From NCBI GenBank assembly GCA_964640935.1, contig CAZXIY010000057.1, positions 1-7,504 on the forward strand: 7,504 nt of DNA. Direction: 5' to 3'. Source of the DNA: CAZXIY01 sp964640935 (GTDB lineage: Archaea; Thermoplasmatota; Thermoplasmata; Methanomassiliicoccales; Methanomethylophilaceae). The notes below the pieces were generated by a model. That model saw only the letters and a list, made by a program, of their open reading frames with translations. It had not been told where the DNA came from and did not search any database. The first letter of the stretch is position 1; the number at the start of each line of letters is the position of its first letter. The position numbers were made by a program, and so were the translations under genes. This document shows, in pieces, positions 6,405-7,504 of the stretch.

Positions 6405-6703
6405 TCCTTCTTATCGTCCAGAGCGCCCATGTCGCGCAGTTGCGAGAGGGCGGGGCAGGAGAAGATATCCTTCTCTGTGTACAGCATATCCATGGATACC
6501 CTGTTGATATACATCGATTGGACGATGGACACGTACAGCATGTATTTGCCGATGGGGATCTTGATGTCAGTGTCCTTCGGCGGTTTGACCGTGATAGGTA
6601 CTAGGGCAGGGCCCCTGCATGCGGTGCACACGCGGTAATCCTGTTTCTTTTCCAGTATCAATTCCCTGACGTCATCGTCAACCGAGATCTTCTTGTCAGT
6701 CAT
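6398..6703 (-). CDS. Conserved-looking hypothetical protein with a CxxC motif (101 aa)
   Basis: This - strand gene encodes a soluble 101-residue protein that I do not recognise. An N-terminal charged helix (about 8-22) leads into VCTACRGPALVPI (25-37), where Cys26-x2-Cys29 resembles half of a zinc ribbon. A Pro/Lys-rich segment follows (VKPPKDTDIKIPIG, 39-52), then a beta-prone hydrophobic stretch (54-75) and a final segment with one more cysteine, Cys83 (SCPAL). A fourth ligand is not evident, though Asp or an intersubunit site could serve. The overlapping + strand frame has a poorer protein-like composition. The gene converges on the ThiI-like gene, and their ends overlap by 7 bases. No clear Shine-Dalgarno precedes ATG 6703; a TATA-like element sits at leaderless distance. 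Confidence 0.72.
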   Translation of the reverse strand: MTDKKISVDDDVRELILEKKQDYRVCTACRGPALVPITVKPPKDTDIKIPIGKYMLYVSIVQSMYINRVSMDMLYTEKDIFSCPALSQLRDMGALDDKKDQ

Positions 6704-6713
6704 GAGCGGGCGA

Positions 6714-6725
6714 AGGCCATGGCCT
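6714..6725. promoter_or_regulatory. Perfect 12-bp palindrome AGGCCATGGCCT, possible operator
   Basis: The sequence is its own reverse complement over 12 bases. It lies between the start codon of the - strand CxxC gene (6703) and the TATA-like box at 6727-6732. That position would let a dimeric regulator block transcription of a leaderless message. Function is inferred from position and symmetry only. Confidence 0.3.
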
Positions 6726-6726
6726 G

Positions 6727-6738
6727 ATTTAACATTTC
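6727..6738 (-). promoter_or_regulatory. Candidate TATA box of the - strand CxxC gene
   Basis: Read on the - strand, this is GAAATGTTAAAT. TTAAAT lies 24-29 bases upstream of the start codon and GAAA lies just before it as a BRE-like part. The spacing fits a leaderless archaeal transcript, in agreement with the missing Shine-Dalgarno. It is a weak match in sequence. Confidence 0.35.
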
Positions 6739-6784
6739 TGAGTGGACTGTGGATGGCAGGGATAATGAACGGTCGTGTCCAGAG

Positions 6785-6796
6785 AATATGTAATAT
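6785..6796 (+). promoter_or_regulatory. AT-rich TATA-like element upstream of the membrane protein gene
   Basis: AATATGTAATAT is the most AT-rich stretch in the divergent intergenic region 6704-6906. If used as a TATA box on the + strand, transcription would begin near 6820 and leave a leader of about 85 bases before ATG 6907. No confirming BRE is clear, and TTTGATACA at 6831-6839 is an alternative. Confidence 0.25.
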
Positions 6797-6842
6797 CCTT
6801 CGAGACCATACGTCGGAGGGAGCAGACGTCTTTGATACACGC

Positions 6843-6867
6843 CCGTCACGGATAAAGACCGTGCCGG
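6843..6867. other. Imperfect stem-loop in the leader of the membrane protein gene
   Basis: CACGG (6847-6851) pairs with CCGTG (6859-6863) around a 7-base loop. The helix continues past one mismatch with CCG (6843-6845) and CGG (6865-6867). CAGAC (6823-6827) and GTCTG (6876-6880) could close it further out. No uridine run follows, so it is not an obvious terminator. It may simply be chance pairing. Confidence 0.25.
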
Positions 6868-6906
6868 AGATCCAGGTCTGTCTGTGCTGGCTATGTGGGG
6901 TAAATA

Positions 6907-7368
6907 ATGGGCAGATACACCGACATAAAATACGGCCCCTTATCGGCTGCGGAGATCCTGATGCTGGCAGGCTGTTTTCTGGGCATATTCGCGTTATTCT
7001 CTGTCTGGTCCAACTTCGGCCTGTTCGGGTCTGTGAACATAACGGGCTGGAAATGGGCGTTCAATGATTTCGGATTCACGGACATCCAAAGATTCTGTCC
7101 GCTGCTCCTGTCCGTCATAGCTCTTCTCATGATCATACCTGTGGTCATTTCGCCGCTCGGATTCGATATAGGTCAGAAGAGAACAGGCAGATTCCTGATC
7201 GTCGGTTCATCCATGATATTCATCATTGTGGTCGTGTGGCTCTTGTGGCAGCCGTCCGGTTTCGATATGATGATCGAGTATGTGAAGTACGGTCCGTGGA
7301 TAGCTTTGATCGCCGCGACGCTGATGATGGTGGGCGGGATACTGCCGAATGTGGACGGAAGCGAATGA
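6907..7368 (+). CDS. Four-helix membrane protein of unknown function (153 aa)
   Basis: This 153-residue integral membrane protein has four hydrophobic segments at about 13-34, 62-85, 96-114 and 128-147. The N-terminal tail is short and hydrophilic, the loop between helices 1 and 2 is about 27 residues and rich in Gly, Asn, Phe and Trp (SNFGLFGSVNITGWKW), and a charged GQKRTGR loop lies between helices 2 and 3. The even helix count and the basic 2-3 loop suggest both ends face the cytoplasm. No catalytic or transport motif is recognisable, and I cannot name a family. ATG 6907 is preceded by TGGGGT (6896-6901), a modest Shine-Dalgarno. The gene stands alone: divergent from the CxxC gene and convergent with the tRNA. 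A longer overlapping + frame is rejected because this one has the coherent hydrophobic pattern. Confidence 0.75.
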   Translation: MGRYTDIKYGPLSAAEILMLAGCFLGIFALFSVWSNFGLFGSVNITGWKWAFNDFGFTDIQRFCPLLLSVIALLMIIPVVISPLGFDIGQKRTGRFLIVGSSMIFIIVVVWLLWQPSGFDMMIEYVKYGPWIALIAATLMMVGGILPNVDGSE

Positions 7369-7382
7369 TATCAAAAGCGTCC

Positions 7383-7405
7383 GATCGAGCTCATACGCTC
7401 GGATC
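7383..7405. terminator. Weak hairpin between convergent membrane protein and tRNA genes
   Basis: GATCGAGC (7383-7390) and GCTCGGATC (7397-7405) pair around a 6-base loop, with one bulged G at 7401. On the - strand the hairpin lies 18 bases beyond the tRNA 3' end and is followed within 7 bases by a TTTT run. It could help end tRNA transcription or protect transcript ends. Archaeal terminators rely mainly on U runs, so the call is weak. Confidence 0.25.
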
Positions 7406-7423
7406 ATAACACAGATAATGAGA

Positions 7424-7501
7424 TGGTAGCGAGGAGTCGATTTGAACGACCGGTCTCCGGGTTATGAGCCCGACGGGATATCCTGGCTACCCTACCTCGC
7501 T
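7424..7501 (-). tRNA. Initiator tRNA-Met (CAT), CCA encoded
   Basis: On the - strand the sequence folds as a complete tRNA. The acceptor stem is AGCGAGG/CCTCGCT (7 perfect pairs) with U8 and A9. The D arm has GGG/CCC pairs and the GG of the loop. The anticodon arm is TCGGG-CTCATAA-CCCGG, the variable loop has 5 bases, and the T arm is GGTCG-TTCAAAT-CGACT. Discriminator A and an encoded CCA follow. The anticodon CAT is at 7464-7466. Three consecutive G-C pairs next to the anticodon loop, plus A1-U72, are hallmarks of the archaeal initiator rather than the elongator. There is no intron. U27-G43 closes the anticodon stem as a wobble. The promoter lies beyond the right edge. It serves aIF2-dependent translation initiation. 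Confidence 0.93.
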
Positions 7502-7504
7502 ATA

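Noticed and set aside
6429..6638. A + strand frame opposite the CxxC gene
   Set aside because: It lies entirely inside the - strand gene, lacks a ribosome binding site, and its composition looks like the complement of a real coding frame.
6693..7067. A 124-codon + strand frame across the divergent intergenic region, with a CLCWLCG stretch
   Set aside because: It overlaps 161 bases of the membrane protein gene in another frame, has no coherent hydrophobic or domain pattern, and has no ribosome binding site. The membrane protein frame is far more protein-like.
1..7504. CRISPR array, insertion sequence, prophage or defence system
   Set aside because: I saw no regularly spaced repeats, transposase, integrase, terminal inverted repeats or attachment-site duplication. 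The initiator tRNA at the right edge is intact and no integrated element is seen beside it.

Overview
The window is archaeal chromosomal DNA. The evidence is an archaeal/eukaryotic-type uL15, a SecY with archaeal cytosolic-loop and C-terminal motifs, a DUF106/EMC3-type insertase, a Cbf5-type pseudouridine synthase with a PUA domain, the exosome subunit Csl4, a METTL5-like methyltransferase, and an initiator tRNA with the archaeal A1-U72 pair and an encoded CCA. Strong AGGTGA or GGAG Shine-Dalgarno sites occur in the operon, alongside at least one probably leaderless start. The overall flavour (gene order, shortened ribosomal/Sec cluster, balanced-to-GC-rich codons) suggests Thermoplasmata, possibly Methanomassiliicoccales. 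That lineage call is inference from recall and was not tested by a search.

Positions 1-4382 hold the 3' end of the large ribosomal-protein/secretion operon, all on the + strand and packed to overlapping. It contains the end of uL30, uL15, SecY, the DUF106/EMC3 insertase, CMP kinase and Cbf5. Adenylate kinase, eL34 and eL14, which are often interleaved here in other archaea, are absent.

Positions 4383-6404 hold a second + strand group, apparently with its own promoter: METTL5-like rRNA methyltransferase, Csl4, a 59-residue acidic coiled-coil protein that escapes ordinary length cut-offs, and a ThiI-like PP-loop sulfurtransferase without THUMP domain. With Cbf5 just upstream, this stretch is devoted to RNA modification and RNA turnover.

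Positions 6398-7504 are less conserved. They hold a 101-residue CxxC protein on the - strand that overlaps the end of the ThiI-like gene tail to tail, a ~200-base divergent intergenic region with a perfect 12-bp palindrome and weak promoter-like elements, a four-helix membrane protein on the + strand, and an initiator tRNA-Met on the - strand at the right edge.

Most of the window is ordinary housekeeping. The points worth a second look are the minimal ThiI-like enzyme with its coupled small partner gene, the Cys-containing orphan with the palindrome in its promoter, and the reduced ribosomal/Sec gene order. I saw no CRISPR array, transposon, prophage or defence system.
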